Source: Clostridia bacterium | GTDB taxonomy: Bacteria; Bacillota_A; Clostridia; Christensenellales; Aristaeellaceae | Length of the DNA stretch: 16,314 nucleotides | Direction: 5' to 3' | Assembly (NCBI GenBank): GCA_017620455.1 | Contig: JAFZQK010000031.1 | Location: 1-16,314 of the forward strand | Shown here: positions 7,247 to 15,042 of the stretch, one piece after another | Numbering within the stretch: position 1 is the first letter of the stretch | Layout: the number at the start of each line of letters is the position of its first letter | Position numbers and translations under genes: made by a program | The notes under the pieces: generated by a model | Seen by the model: the letters and a program-made list of their open reading frames with translations, nothing else | Told to the model about the DNA's origin: nothing | The model's database searches: none

Positions 7247-7369
7247 TTACGTGGCTTTTTCCGCCTTCTGCGGATGCTTTTTTTCATCGATATACGGCGC
7301 TGCGCAATCCGGGCAAATCAAGGAATAACAGCAGCGGAGAGCGACGCCGTCCGGTTCGTAAAGTACCAT
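7247..7369 (-). CDS. Doubtful 40-codon Cys-rich ORF upstream of the 265-aa gene
   Basis: ATG 7369 to TAA 7247 gives 40 aa. CC at residues 13-14 and CPDCA at 19-23 look like half a zinc-ribbon, followed by a basic tail (EKKHPQKAEKAT). It ends 24 bp before the start of the 265-aa gene on the same strand. No ribosome site precedes the ATG, and an in-frame TGA lies close upstream. It could be a real small gene, the remnant of a larger zinc-ribbon gene, or chance. Confidence 0.25.
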   Translation of the reverse strand: MVLYEPDGVALRCCYSLICPDCAAPYIDEKKHPQKAEKAT

Positions 7370-7446
7370 AAGCGATGCGAAAAATCAATCTTTGAAGCGT
7401 CGCCGGGCAGGCCCTCCTCCGGAATCCGCCGCGCGCAGAACGGGCG

Positions 7447-7475
7447 TTGAGAAAACCGGAAAAATATGTTATAGT
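7447..7475 (+). promoter_or_regulatory. Promoter of the small membrane protein gene
   Basis: TTGAGA (7447-7452), a 17-bp spacer and TATAGT (7470-7475) match the main sigma factor consensus at five of six positions each. The gene must therefore start downstream of about 7482, which rules out the in-frame TTG at 7447 and points to ATG 7537. Confidence 0.7.
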
Positions 7476-7536
7476 ATATCCGCCTGAAAAAACCATGCCT
7501 GCCGCGGGCAGGAAAAGAACCGGGGGCGGATTGTCA

Positions 7537-8097
7537 ATGAAAAACGAAAGAAAAAAGGGCGGAAAGCTGCTTGCCTGGTTTGTGAGCAAGCAAAGAATGG
7601 TCCCCATCCAGTACGAAGACGAGCTGACGCTGCATTTTTCCAAGGACGAGCTGTTTGACCGCCATGTCATCTTGCCCCACGCGGAAGTGAATCCCCTGGT
7701 GTACGATGCGGTGAACCGGTTCACGGAGCGGTACGGCGGCGACCATATGACGCTGATTATCTACTGCGACGCCATCACCGAAACGTCCCAGCAGTTTTTC
7801 CGGGAAGCCTTCGTATCCCACTACGAGGACGAATACCGGCGGGTGACGCTGTACCTGTACCGGTGGTATCTGCGGGTGCTGCTGCTGGCGATCATCAGCA
7901 TCGTGGCATATTATCTGGGCGGCTATCTGGCGGAGCGGATCGAAAAAATGAACTTCCTGATGAACGCCATCACCAACATCGGCATTTACTGCCTGTGGGA
8001 GATCTGCAATACCGATTTCAAGCGCCGGGACACAAGCGTGGAAAGAAAGAAGATCATGCGCGCCCGGGATGCGGAGATCTGCTTCCGGGTAACGTGA
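7537..8097 (+). CDS. Small two-TM membrane protein of unknown function
   Basis: 186 aa from ATG 7537, chosen because a promoter occupies 7447-7475; the GGGGGCGGA just upstream is a weak ribosome site. Residues 1-110 are soluble and charged (EDELTLHFSKDELFD, then YCDAITETSQQFF). Two membrane segments follow at about 112-132 and 138-157, then a basic, charged C-terminal tail (ERKKIMRARDAEICF). I do not recognise a named family, although the WEICNTDFKRRD and RARDAEI stretches recall conserved hypothetical membrane proteins of gut Clostridia. With a dedicated promoter and a strong terminator it forms a single-gene unit. No catalytic motif is visible. The gene is GC-rich like most of the window, unlike its left neighbours. 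Confidence 0.78.
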   Translation: MKNERKKGGKLLAWFVSKQRMVPIQYEDELTLHFSKDELFDRHVILPHAEVNPLVYDAVNRFTERYGGDHMTLIIYCDAITETSQQFFREAFVSHYEDEYRRVTLYLYRWYLRVLLLAIISIVAYYLGGYLAERIEKMNFLMNAITNIGIYCLWEICNTDFKRRDTSVERKKIMRARDAEICFRVT

Positions 8098-8124
8098 CGC
8101 CGGGCCATGCCCGGAACGCAACGA

Positions 8125-8159
8125 AAAAGGGGCCGCCATCGGGCCCCTTTTGTTTTTTT
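8125..8159. terminator. Strong bidirectional rho-independent terminator
   Basis: AAAAGGGGCC (8125-8134) pairs perfectly with GGCCCCTTTT (8142-8151) around a 7-base loop and is followed by a T run to 8159. On the minus strand it ends in TTTTT as well, so it serves both the small membrane protein gene and the GH32 gene that converges on it. A smaller hairpin (CCGGGC, CAT, GCCCGG) lies just before it at 8100-8114. Confidence 0.92.
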
Positions 8160-8168
8160 CTCCCGCGG

Positions 8169-9650
8169 TCAGATCAGAAAATGCTCCTTCACCGCGTTTT
8201 TCACCGTCCAGAGCCGGGGGAACACGTCGCCGCGGATGCGGAAGAAATGTTCCTCCGCGGTGGGGAACACCCGGGAGGTGAACACGGCGTCCCCGTCGTT
8301 GACGAAGATCTCCACGGAGCTGTGGTCCACAAAGATCCGCAGATGGCTCAATCCGCTTTCCAGGGGCCGGGCGCGGGAAAAGCCCTCCTCCGGGTTGAAC
8401 GTGACGCGCATGCCGCTGCGGTCCACGGTGATTTCCCGGCGCGCTTCGTCGTAGCGGACGGTGAGCCCGCCCCGCCCCGCCGCGTCGGTGAACAGATCCG
8501 TTTCCACGTTCCCGGGGCGGCAGTCCACCTCGATCTCCGCCGCCGGGGGCAGCGGGCAGCAGCCCGCCTCGTTTTCCTTCAGCCCGATCTGCTCATCCCG
8601 CAGCTTTTTCAGTTCCGGCAGCGGCCTTTGGATCAGCCGTCGGCCCCGGACGGTGAGCTCCCGGGGCAGGGTGAGGCACCCGGCCCAGTCCTCCTCGTCC
8701 GTGGGGTAGCTCACGTCGGGCACGCCCATCCAGGCGATCAGGATGGCCTTCTCCGCTTCCTGCAGGTTATTGGCGCAGGCGGCGGCATAGGAATCGAACC
8801 CGAAATCCAGCACGTGGAACTGCCCGTCCGGCTGGAAAACGAGGCAGTCCCAGTCCATGGCGCCCATGATATAGCCGTTGTGGTTCCGGCTGCCGCCCCG
8901 GCCCGGGAGGGTGAGATGCTGGGGACAGAAAATGAGCACGTCCTTCCCGCCGATGTGCTCCACGGAGGGGCACTCCCACATGTCCCCGAAGGCCTCGAAC
9001 CCCGGCACCCGCAGCTGCCCGGCGAAGGTCCAGCCGTGCTGCAGGTCCTCCGAGGAATACACCAGCGCGCAGCCGTGCTTATCCTTGGTCTGGGCCCCGA
9101 TGATCATGAAATACGTGTCCCGGCCCGGCACCCGCAGGATCTTGGGGTCCCGCTGGTGCTCGGTATAATCCGGGTGCGCGCCGAACAGGGGCAGGGGATA
9201 CTTTTCCGGCCAGCCGTCATTGCCCAGCCGCGCCAGGCAGGTATAGGCCCGGCGGGTCCAGTCGGCGTCCCGGTGGTTGCCGGTATAATAGAGATAGATC
9301 TTGTCCCCGATGGGCATGGCGGAGCCGGAATATACGCCCTTGTTATCGTACCCGTCCTCCGGGTCCGGAAGCAGGCACACCCCCAGGTTTTTCCACGTCA
9401 CCAGATCCCGAGACACGATATGATACCAGTATTTCAGCCCGTGCACCGCGCCCCAGGGGCACCACTGATAGAACAGATGCCAGCGGTTGTCGTGCCAGAC
9501 GAAGCCGTTGGGATCGTTCATCAGCCCCGTCACCGCCTGGTTATGATAGGTCTGCCGCCAGGGCGACCGGGAGATTTTTTCATACAGCGGCAGCAATTCC
9601 TGGGGGTCCTTGAGGATGCGGTATTTTTCTTCCCGTGTCCATGTGCGCAT
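8169..9650 (-). CDS. scrB: Glycoside hydrolase family 32: sucrose-6-phosphate hydrolase / fructan hydrolase
   Basis: 493 aa with AGGAGGG a few bases before ATG 9650. The five-bladed GH32 propeller occupies about residues 34-340, and the C-terminal beta-sandwich follows, with the typical LRIFVDHSSVEIFVN near the end. All three catalytic motifs are present: MNDPNG (nucleophile D46), RDP (transition-state stabiliser D168) and WECPS (acid/base E226). The enzyme cleaves beta-fructofuranosides such as sucrose, sucrose-6-phosphate or short fructans. There is no signal peptide, so it acts in the cytoplasm on imported sugar, which favours the sucrose(-phosphate) role; the symbol is given on that basis. 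Its usual partners (PTS permease, LacI-type regulator, fructokinase) are not adjacent. It follows the patatin gene by 37 bp on the same strand and probably shares its transcript. Confidence 0.93.
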   Translation of the reverse strand: MRTWTREEKYRILKDPQELLPLYEKISRSPWRQTYHNQAVTGLMNDPNGFVWHDNRWHLFYQWCPWGAVHGLKYWYHIVSRDLVTWKNLGVCLLPDPEDGYDNKGVYSGSAMPIGDKIYLYYTGNHRDADWTRRAYTCLARLGNDGWPEKYPLPLFGAHPDYTEHQRDPKILRVPGRDTYFMIIGAQTKDKHGCALVYSSEDLQHGWTFAGQLRVPGFEAFGDMWECPSVEHIGGKDVLIFCPQHLTLPGRGGSRNHNGYIMGAMDWDCLVFQPDGQFHVLDFGFDSYAAACANNLQEAEKAILIAWMGVPDVSYPTDEEDWAGCLTLPRELTVRGRRLIQRPLPELKKLRDEQIGLKENEAGCCPLPPAAEIEVDCRPGNVETDLFTDAAGRGGLTVRYDEARREITVDRSGMRVTFNPEEGFSRARPLESGLSHLRIFVDHSSVEIFVNDGDAVFTSRVFPTAEEHFFRIRGDVFPRLWTVKNAVKEHFLI

Positions 9651-9687
9651 GGGGATCCCTCCTGTTTTTTTGCGGTCGTTTTTGATA

Positions 9688-10575
9688 TCATTCGCCTTTT
9701 GCCGCGGCGAATCCTTTCCGGGGCGGGAGAAAGCGGCGGATCTCCTCCAGGCGCGCTTCCGCCGCCTGCACCCCCAGGCGGTACACCCGCTCCAATTCCT
9801 CCGGGCGCTTTTCCGTATGCCCGATGCCCAGCGGGCAAGGCGGGCGGATCACCAGCGCTTCCCCCGTATCCTCCCGATCGTCGATCTGCTGCATCTGGCG
9901 GTTGTACATTTCATGGCGCTGCGCCATGGCCGCCGCGATCCGGGGATATTTCCGCAGCAGCAGCCGGATCAGCGGCAGCCCCCGGACGGGGGCTTTGCGG
10001 TAGCCCCGGGGCTGGGTGAGCACGATCACGTTCCGGCGATAGCCCAGGCTTTCCATGTATGCATAGGGCACCGCGTCCGTGATGCCGCCGTCCAGCAGCA
10101 GACGGCCGTCCGCTTCCACCGGCCGGGACACCAGGGGCATGGAGGCGGAGGCGCGGAACCACAGCATATCGTTTTCCCCGCCGTCGGTGCAAAGGTGATA
10201 AACGCATTTCCCCGTCTCCACGTCCGTGGCGCCCACGTAAAAGGCCATGGGGTTTTCCCGGAAGGCCGCGCGGTCGAAGGGGTCCAGCTCGTCCGGCAGT
10301 TCCCGGTAGCAGAAATCCACCCCGTACAGATTTCCCGTCCGCAGCAGGGAGGACAGGCTGCAGTACCGTTTGTCCCCGCAGTAGCGCTTGTTGTATCGGA
10401 TGGGCCGCCCCATCTGGCCGGACTTGAAATTGCAGCCAAACACCGCCCCGGCGGAGATCCCCGCCGCGGCGTCGAAGGCGATTTTTTCCCGCATCATCAC
10501 GTCGATCACCCCGCAGGTGAACATGCCCCGCATGGCGCCGCCCTCCATGATGAGGGCGGTTTTCGTTTCGCTCAT
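9688..10575 (-). CDS. Patatin-like phospholipase
   Basis: 295 aa, with GGAGGAAG shortly before ATG 10575. It has the full patatin signature: oxyanion loop EGGAMRG (11-17), nucleophile elbow GISAG with S41 (39-43), and the catalytic aspartate in DGGITD (D162). Patatin-type enzymes use a Ser-Asp dyad to cleave acyl chains from lipids. The short single-domain form and lack of a signal peptide match bacterial cytoplasmic RssA/YjjU-like members. The C-terminal 60 residues are charged and helical. It lies 37 bp before the GH32 gene and has its own promoter downstream of a terminator, so the two form an operon although their activities have no obvious link. The physiological substrate is unknown. 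Confidence 0.92.
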   Translation of the reverse strand: MSETKTALIMEGGAMRGMFTCGVIDVMMREKIAFDAAAGISAGAVFGCNFKSGQMGRPIRYNKRYCGDKRYCSLSSLLRTGNLYGVDFCYRELPDELDPFDRAAFRENPMAFYVGATDVETGKCVYHLCTDGGENDMLWFRASASMPLVSRPVEADGRLLLDGGITDAVPYAYMESLGYRRNVIVLTQPRGYRKAPVRGLPLIRLLLRKYPRIAAAMAQRHEMYNRQMQQIDDREDTGEALVIRPPCPLGIGHTEKRPEELERVYRLGVQAAEARLEEIRRFLPPRKGFAAAKGE

Positions 10576-10607
10576 GGCGCTTCCTCCGTCCGGTCAGGCT
10601 TTTTTGT

Positions 10608-10636
10608 ATTATACAACAGGAAAGCGCGCCTGCGCA
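10608..10636 (-). promoter_or_regulatory. Promoter of the patatin-GH32 operon
   Basis: A perfect TATAAT lies on the minus strand at 10613-10608. The hexamer 17 bp upstream (TGCGCA, 10636-10631) is a poor -35, so the promoter may need an activator. It sits between the terminator of the anti-sigma gene and the start at 10575. Confidence 0.5.
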
Positions 10637-10641
10637 AACCC

Positions 10642-10671
10642 AAATGAAAAGCCCCGCCTGCAAAGCGGGGC
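10642..10671 (-). terminator. Terminator of the sigma/anti-sigma operon
   Basis: On the minus strand a perfect 7-bp GC stem (arms 10671-10665 and 10657-10651, loop of 7) is followed by TTTTCATTT. It lies 23 bp past the stop codon of the anti-sigma-like gene. Confidence 0.82.
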
Positions 10672-10693
10672 GTCCGGGCGCGGGAAAGGGGGC

Positions 10694-11647
10694 TCAGCCC
10701 TCCCCGCCCAGGCCGGATTCGTATACGACGCGCTCGATCACGCCGGTTTCCACGTTCACCAGCACGCCGTACGTGCCGTCCTTTTCCACAAAAGCGCCGT
10801 CCGGGCCCTGGGAAAGGAAATACTGCACCTCGAAGCAGGGCTTGCCGTCCTCCATCCAGTACCAGGCGTTTTCCTCGTCGGCCAGGGGCTGCACGTATTT
10901 TTCCAGCGCTGCGGCCTGCTCCGCCGTGAGGGAATAGGCCTCGATCACGGCCTGGCGGGCCAGCTCGGCCATTTCGTCCTCGGGCAGCTTCCGGGCGGCC
11001 AGGGCGGCGGTCTTTTCCTTTTCCAACTGCTCAAAATAGTCGATGATTTCTTCCTCGGTGCTGACGGAATCCTGCCAGGGGTTTCCGTTGGCCTGCGCGA
11101 TTTCCAGGGCCCGGGGCAGGAAAAGGCCCATGCCGCCGGTTTCCTGATTGTCGACGAGCATCTGCCTGAGCTGCTCTACGCCCCAGGCGTCGGCGCCGTA
11201 TAGGCCGGAGGTGTCCTTCCCATCGTAGCTCCAGGAAATATCGGCCTTTCCGTCCTTCACCCGGGCGGTATAGGTGCCCAGGGCCTCCAGAAGCTGATCC
11301 CGCCCGGCATAGGTGACCCGCACCGCGCCGTCGGGCAGCTCCTCTTCCGTGCGGACAAAGAAGGTCTGCATTTCGGGGGTGACGCCGTAGCGCTCCTCCA
11401 GCGCCCGGTCGGCGATGCGGGCGGCGTCGGCCTTGGGGGAAAACAGCAGCGCGGCGGCCGCCAGGCCGGCCACGGACAGGGATACCAGGATCAGGGCCAG
11501 TACCAGCCCCAGGGAGATTTTTTTCTTCATAACGGGTGCCTCCTCCTGCGCGATGCGCTGCATCACGGCGGAGCGGCAGGACGGCAGACCGTCCAGGAAG
11601 GAAAGCCGCCGGTCCATCCGGGCTTTCAGCGTTTCCTTATTCTTCAT
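10694..11647 (-). CDS. Membrane anti-sigma-factor-like protein
   Basis: 317 aa. A short cytoplasmic N-terminus (1-42) contains RRLSFLDGLPSCRSAVMQRI. A single membrane segment (about 43-68) and a large extracytoplasmic part (69-317), rich in acidic residues, follow. The end (PCFEVQYF, then GTYGVLVNVETGVIERVVYES) looks like a PepSY-type beta fold. The start (ATG 11647, GGAGG 9 bp upstream) overlaps the end of the ECF sigma gene by 11 bp, so the two are translationally coupled. This topology and context are those of a membrane anti-sigma factor that holds the sigma until a signal outside the membrane releases it. No zinc-binding HxxxCxxC anti-sigma motif is present, so the sigma-binding mode would differ from the ZAS group. 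The role is inferred mainly from context. Confidence 0.75.
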   Translation of the reverse strand: MKNKETLKARMDRRLSFLDGLPSCRSAVMQRIAQEEAPVMKKKISLGLVLALILVSLSVAGLAAAALLFSPKADAARIADRALEERYGVTPEMQTFFVRTEEELPDGAVRVTYAGRDQLLEALGTYTARVKDGKADISWSYDGKDTSGLYGADAWGVEQLRQMLVDNQETGGMGLFLPRALEIAQANGNPWQDSVSTEEEIIDYFEQLEKEKTAALAARKLPEDEMAELARQAVIEAYSLTAEQAAALEKYVQPLADEENAWYWMEDGKPCFEVQYFLSQGPDGAFVEKDGTYGVLVNVETGVIERVVYESGLGGEG

Positions 11648-12140
11648 CGTACCATTCCTCCAGTTCGTCCCTGAGCAGCGCCTTCGCTTTCTTCAATCGG
11701 TAATTGACGGTGGATCGGGGCAGACGGAGCACGCGGGTCATTTCCTCCAGGGTGAGCTCCTGATACCAGCGCAGCAGCACCGCTTCCTTCATTTTGGGCG
11801 GCAGGGCCAGCACCGCACGCGTAACGGTGTCGTCCCGCGCCTGGAAGGGAACGGCCCCCTCCGGCAGGGTATCCGGGGTCACGGTCCTGTCCGTTTTCCG
11901 GGCCCAGGCGGACTTCATCAAGTCCTTGCAGGCATTGATCGCGATGCGGGTCAGCCACGTTTTTTCCTGGGCTTCGCCCCGGAAGCGCCCATAGCCCTTC
12001 CAGGCCCGGAAAAACGTCTCCTGCACCGCGTCCTCCGAAAGGGCCAGATCGCCCAGATACGCGAAGCACAGATGCAGCATCGGCTTTTCCCAGCGCTCCA
12101 TCGCTTCCTCCAGCCATGCCCGGCGCGGATCCTGCGTCAC
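11637..12140 (-). CDS. ECF-family RNA polymerase sigma factor
   Basis: 167 aa from GTG 12140, with GGAGGGAGGG about 8-13 bp upstream. In-frame ATG 12167 and TTG 12185 exist further upstream, but the first would place the ribosome site inside the gene and the second lies in a hairpin's T run. Region 2 (about 19-80) contains SEDAVQETFFRAW and TWLTRIAINACKDLMK. After a short linker, region 4 (about 108-160) contains LPPKMKEAVLLRWYQELTLE and a helix-turn-helix with PRSTVNYRLKKAKALL. This is the compact two-domain form of an extracytoplasmic-function sigma factor. It directs RNA polymerase to stress or envelope genes and probably to its own operon. The anti-sigma-like gene overlaps its end. The target promoters cannot be told from this window. 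Confidence 0.92.
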   Translation of the reverse strand: MTQDPRRAWLEEAMERWEKPMLHLCFAYLGDLALSEDAVQETFFRAWKGYGRFRGEAQEKTWLTRIAINACKDLMKSAWARKTDRTVTPDTLPEGAVPFQARDDTVTRAVLALPPKMKEAVLLRWYQELTLEEMTRVLRLPRSTVNYRLKKAKALLRDELEEWYDEE

Positions 12141-12182
12141 CTTTCTTTCCCTCCCTCCGTCAATCATTAGACGAGGCGGCCC

Positions 12183-12202
12183 CAAAAACCGGCCAACGGC
12201 CG
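12183..12202 (-). terminator. Terminator-like hairpin in the sigma operon leader (possible attenuator)
   Basis: On the minus strand CCGGCC, loop GTT and GGCCGG (12202-12188) are followed directly by TTTTT (12187-12183). It lies about 20 bases after the expected transcription start and 43 bp before GTG 12140. It would end transcripts early unless overridden. The stem is short but pure GC. Confidence 0.5.
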
Positions 12203-12224
12203 GAAAACATTTTTTCTTTCTGCT

Positions 12225-12253
12225 ATTATACGCAAAAACCGCCCCCCGCGCAA
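12225..12253 (-). promoter_or_regulatory. Promoter of the sigma/anti-sigma operon
   Basis: A perfect TATAAT at 12230-12225 and TTGCGC (three of six) at 12253-12248 lie on the minus strand with a 17-bp spacer. It looks like a housekeeping promoter. An additional ECF-type self-promoter was not recognised. Confidence 0.55.
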
Positions 12254-12288
12254 ACCCGCGCTCCGGGCCGCGCCGCGCAAATTTTTCT

Positions 12289-12317
12289 TTCTAAATTCCC
12301 CGCGGATGTGGTATAAT
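12289..12317 (+). promoter_or_regulatory. Extended -10 promoter of the pullulanase gene
   Basis: TGGTATAAT (12309-12317) is an extended -10; the -35 at 12289-12294 (TTCTAA) is weak. It lies back to back with the sigma operon promoter. The ATG at 12316 overlaps the -10 box and cannot be the start codon. Confidence 0.62.
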
Positions 12318-12381
12318 GATCGCAGACAGACGAAATCCCATACTTTTTACCGCAACGCATCGGAAACGGAGGAGAAAAACT

Positions 12382-15012
12382 ATGACGCGCAGACTGATGG
12401 TTTTGATGCTGATCACCGCGCTGGTGCTGCCCCTGCCGGGCACGGGATGCCTGGCGGAAGGGGAGAGCGCGGAGTATACCCTGGAAAAAGAGGACGGATA
12501 CCGCCAGCTGACGCTGTACTGGAGCGATCCGGACGCGGATTACGACACCTGCGACGTATGGATCTGGTTCCCGGGCAGGGACGGCAGCGGCAATCTGTTC
12601 CACCCCTGCGCATACGGCGTCAAGTGCGTGGTGAACGTGCCGGAGGACGTGAGCGAGGTGGGCTTCATCGTCCGCAGGAACTGCTCCGATCCCGGCGGCA
12701 AATCCTGGGGCGAGGCCACGAAGGATTACCCGGACGACCGGTTCGCCATCATGACCGGGCGGGACACCAAGATCTACCTGCTGCCCGGGGACGGCATGCA
12801 GTATTCCAGCCCGGACGGGGGAAAGACCCTGGAGCCCATCCGCATTTTCCAGCTGGCGGGCATCATCGCGTCCGATCAGATCCGCTATTTCATCAGCCCC
12901 GCGGTGCGGCTGGAAAGCCCGGACCTGGTCCACGTGCGCCAGGACGGCCGGGAGATCGGGATCGAAAAGCTCTCCAGCCTGAACAACGAGGTGGTCACCG
13001 GGATCATCACCACCCAGGAGCCGCTGGATATCGCCCTGCCCTACACCGTGGAAATCGAGGGCTACGGCGAGATTGCCGCGGTGCCCACCGAGATCTTTGA
13101 CAGCAAGGATTTCGTGGAGCGCTACACCTACGACGGGGACGATCTGGGCGCCGTGATCCAGGGAGACCGCACGGTGTTCAAGGTCTGGGCCCCCACCGCT
13201 TCCCAAGTGACGCTGAACCTGTTTGAGGAAGGGAACGACAGCCCGGCCTACGACCGGATCCCCATGGAGCGGGAAAATCAGGGCGTATGGCGCGCCGAAG
13301 CCGCCTGCGGCCACGGCACCTACTATACCTACTCCGTCACCACCGCCCTGGGCACCCAGGAGGCGGTGGACCCCTACGCCCGGGCGGCGGGGGTCAACGG
13401 CGACAGGGGCATGGTGGTGGACCTAAAGCGCACCGATCCGGAGGGCTTCCGGGACGTGCCCGTCTTTACCGCCCTGGACAGCTACGGCGACGCGGTGATC
13501 TGGGAGGTGCACGTGCGGGATTTCTCCAACGCCCTGTCCTCCTCCCGCTATCCGGGCAAATACCTGGCCTTCACCGAAACGGGGCTGACCAATGCGTCCG
13601 GCCTGCCCGCCGGGGTGGATTACCTGAAAAACCTGGGCGTCACCCACGTGCATCTGCAGCCCGTGTACGATTACGCCACCGTGGATGAGCGCGGCGGCGG
13701 CTCCCCCTTCAACTGGGGCTACGACCCGAAGAATTACAACGTGCCCGAGGGCAGCTATTCCACCGATCCGTATCACGGCGAGGTCCGCGTCACGGAATTC
13801 AAGCAGATGGTGCAGGCCCTGCATGAAAACGGCATCGGGGTGGTGATGGACGTGGTGTACAACCACACCTATTCCGCCGATTCCTGCCTGAACCGCATCG
13901 TGCCCTATTACTACTACCGCTTCAATTACGACGGCAGCCCGGCCAACGGCAGCGGCTGCGGCAACGAAACCGCCTCCAACCGGAAAATGTTCCGCAAGTA
14001 CATGGTGGACAGCGTGCGCTACTGGGCGGAGGAATACCGGCTTGACGGCTTCCGGTTCGACCTGATGGCCCTCCACGATATCCAGACCATGCAGGCGGTG
14101 GAGGCCGCCGTTCACGCGGTGAATCCCAAGGCCTTGATCTACGGCGAGGGCTGGACCGGCGGCACCTCCGCCCTGCGGGACAATTTCCAGGCCAGCCAGG
14201 CCAACATCCGCCAGGTAAAGCCCTCGGAGGGCGCCATCGGCGGCATCGCGGTGTTTAACGACGCCATCCGCGACGGCCTCAAGGGCAGCGTGTTCGATAA
14301 AAAGGACGTGGGCTACGCCAACGGCAAGCCCAGCCGCATGAACGCCCAGAAGGTGATCTTCGGCATCCAGGGCGGCGCGAAATCCGCCGGGGTCTCCTGG
14401 CACGTCAACGACGCCATGGTGATCAATTACACCTCCTCCCACGACAACAACACCCTCTGGGACAAGCTAACCGCCGCCTGCCTCGACGCCACGAGGGAAA
14501 ACCTGCTGGCCATGAACCGCCTGTGCGCCTCCGCGGTTCTGCTCAGCCGGGGCACGCCCTTCTTCCTGGCCGGGGAGGAAATGCTGCGCACCAAGCAGGG
14601 CGATTCCAACAGCTACGCCTCCTCGGACGCCGTCAACAATCTCGACTGGGACGCCCTGACCCCGGACGGCGACGAAGCGCACCTGTCGGAATTCTACCGC
14701 GGGCTCATCGCTCTGCGGCGGGATAAATTCGCAAATCCCGAATCCCCCTATCGCTTCCTCACGGAGACCGCCCCCGCGGCGGAGCTCCTGGACGGCAATC
14801 TGATCGCCGTCACCTGGGCCGACGGGGAAGAGGCGCTGGCCTACGCCGTGATCAACCCCACCGCGGAGGAAAAGCAGTTCGATGCGCCCGCTGGCTTCGG
14901 CGCGTACCGCGTCGTCCTGCAGGGCGACGCCGTCACCCCGGACGCCGCGCCCGCCGACGGCCCCTTCGCCGTCCTCCCCGTCAGCGTCACCCTGATCGTC
15001 CGGGGTAAGTGA
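12382..15012 (+). CDS. pulA: Exported type I pullulanase (GH13_14)
   Basis: 876 aa from ATG 12382, preceded by GGAGGAG. Residues 1-25 are a signal peptide (MTRRL, hydrophobic core, then TGCLAEG). The domains in order are a CBM41-like starch-binding module (about 31-135, with LTLYWSDPDADYDTCDVWIW), a linker domain (about 150-245), a CBM48-like module (about 255-345, TVFKVWAPTASQVTL) and the catalytic GH13 barrel (about 365-740), followed by a C-terminal beta domain. The type I pullulanase signature NWGYDPKNYNVPEGSYS is at 444-460. The catalytic regions are DVVYNH (490-495), GFRFD with nucleophile D560, YGEGW with acid/base E589, and SSHDNN with D688. The enzyme cuts alpha-1,6 branches of pullulan, starch or glycogen outside the cell. 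The cysteine at 23 is not in a standard lipobox (G at -3), so a lipoprotein anchor is doubtful. No LPXTG motif or SLH domain is seen, so it is probably released. It appears monocistronic. Confidence 0.95.
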   Translation: MTRRLMVLMLITALVLPLPGTGCLAEGESAEYTLEKEDGYRQLTLYWSDPDADYDTCDVWIWFPGRDGSGNLFHPCAYGVKCVVNVPEDVSEVGFIVRRNCSDPGGKSWGEATKDYPDDRFAIMTGRDTKIYLLPGDGMQYSSPDGGKTLEPIRIFQLAGIIASDQIRYFISPAVRLESPDLVHVRQDGREIGIEKLSSLNNEVVTGIITTQEPLDIALPYTVEIEGYGEIAAVPTEIFDSKDFVERYTYDGDDLGAVIQGDRTVFKVWAPTASQVTLNLFEEGNDSPAYDRIPMERENQGVWRAEAACGHGTYYTYSVTTALGTQEAVDPYARAAGVNGDRGMVVDLKRTDPEGFRDVPVFTALDSYGDAVIWEVHVRDFSNALSSSRYPGKYLAFTETGLTNASGLPAGVDYLKNLGVTHVHLQPVYDYATVDERGGGSPFNWGYDPKNYNVPEGSYSTDPYHGEVRVTEFKQMVQALHENGIGVVMDVVYNHTYSADSCLNRIVPYYYYRFNYDGSPANGSGCGNETASNRKMFRKYMVDSVRYWAEEYRLDGFRFDLMALHDIQTMQAVEAAVHAVNPKALIYGEGWTGGTSALRDNFQASQANIRQVKPSEGAIGGIAVFNDAIRDGLKGSVFDKKDVGYANGKPSRMNAQKVIFGIQGGAKSAGVSWHVNDAMVINYTSSHDNNTLWDKLTAACLDATRENLLAMNRLCASAVLLSRGTPFFLAGEEMLRTKQGDSNSYASSDAVNNLDWDALTPDGDEAHLSEFYRGLIALRRDKFANPESPYRFLTETAPAAELLDGNLIAVTWADGEEALAYAVINPTAEEKQFDAPAGFGAYRVVLQGDAVTPDAAPADGPFAVLPVSVTLIVRGK

Positions 15013-15042
15013 CGGGGAATAAATAGGGTTTAATGATACTGT

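Noticed and set aside
7447..7536. Longer 216-aa version of the small membrane protein starting at TTG 7447
   Set aside because: That TTG is part of a good -35 box and the -10 lies downstream, so it would not be in the transcript.
7863..10019. 718-codon plus-strand open frame across three genes
   Set aside because: It runs through the terminator at 8125-8159 and is antisense to clear GH32 and patatin genes; its translation shows only low-complexity P, G, A and R stretches.
12141..12185. Upstream starts (TTG 12185, ATG 12167) for the sigma factor
   Set aside because: TTG lies in the T run of the leader hairpin, and the ATG lacks a ribosome site while the strong GGAGGGAGGG lies after it; GTG 12140 fits the usual family length.
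12316..12381. Longer 898-aa pullulanase starting at ATG 12316
   Set aside because: The ATG overlaps the -10 box; starting at 12382 gives a ribosome site and a clean signal peptide.
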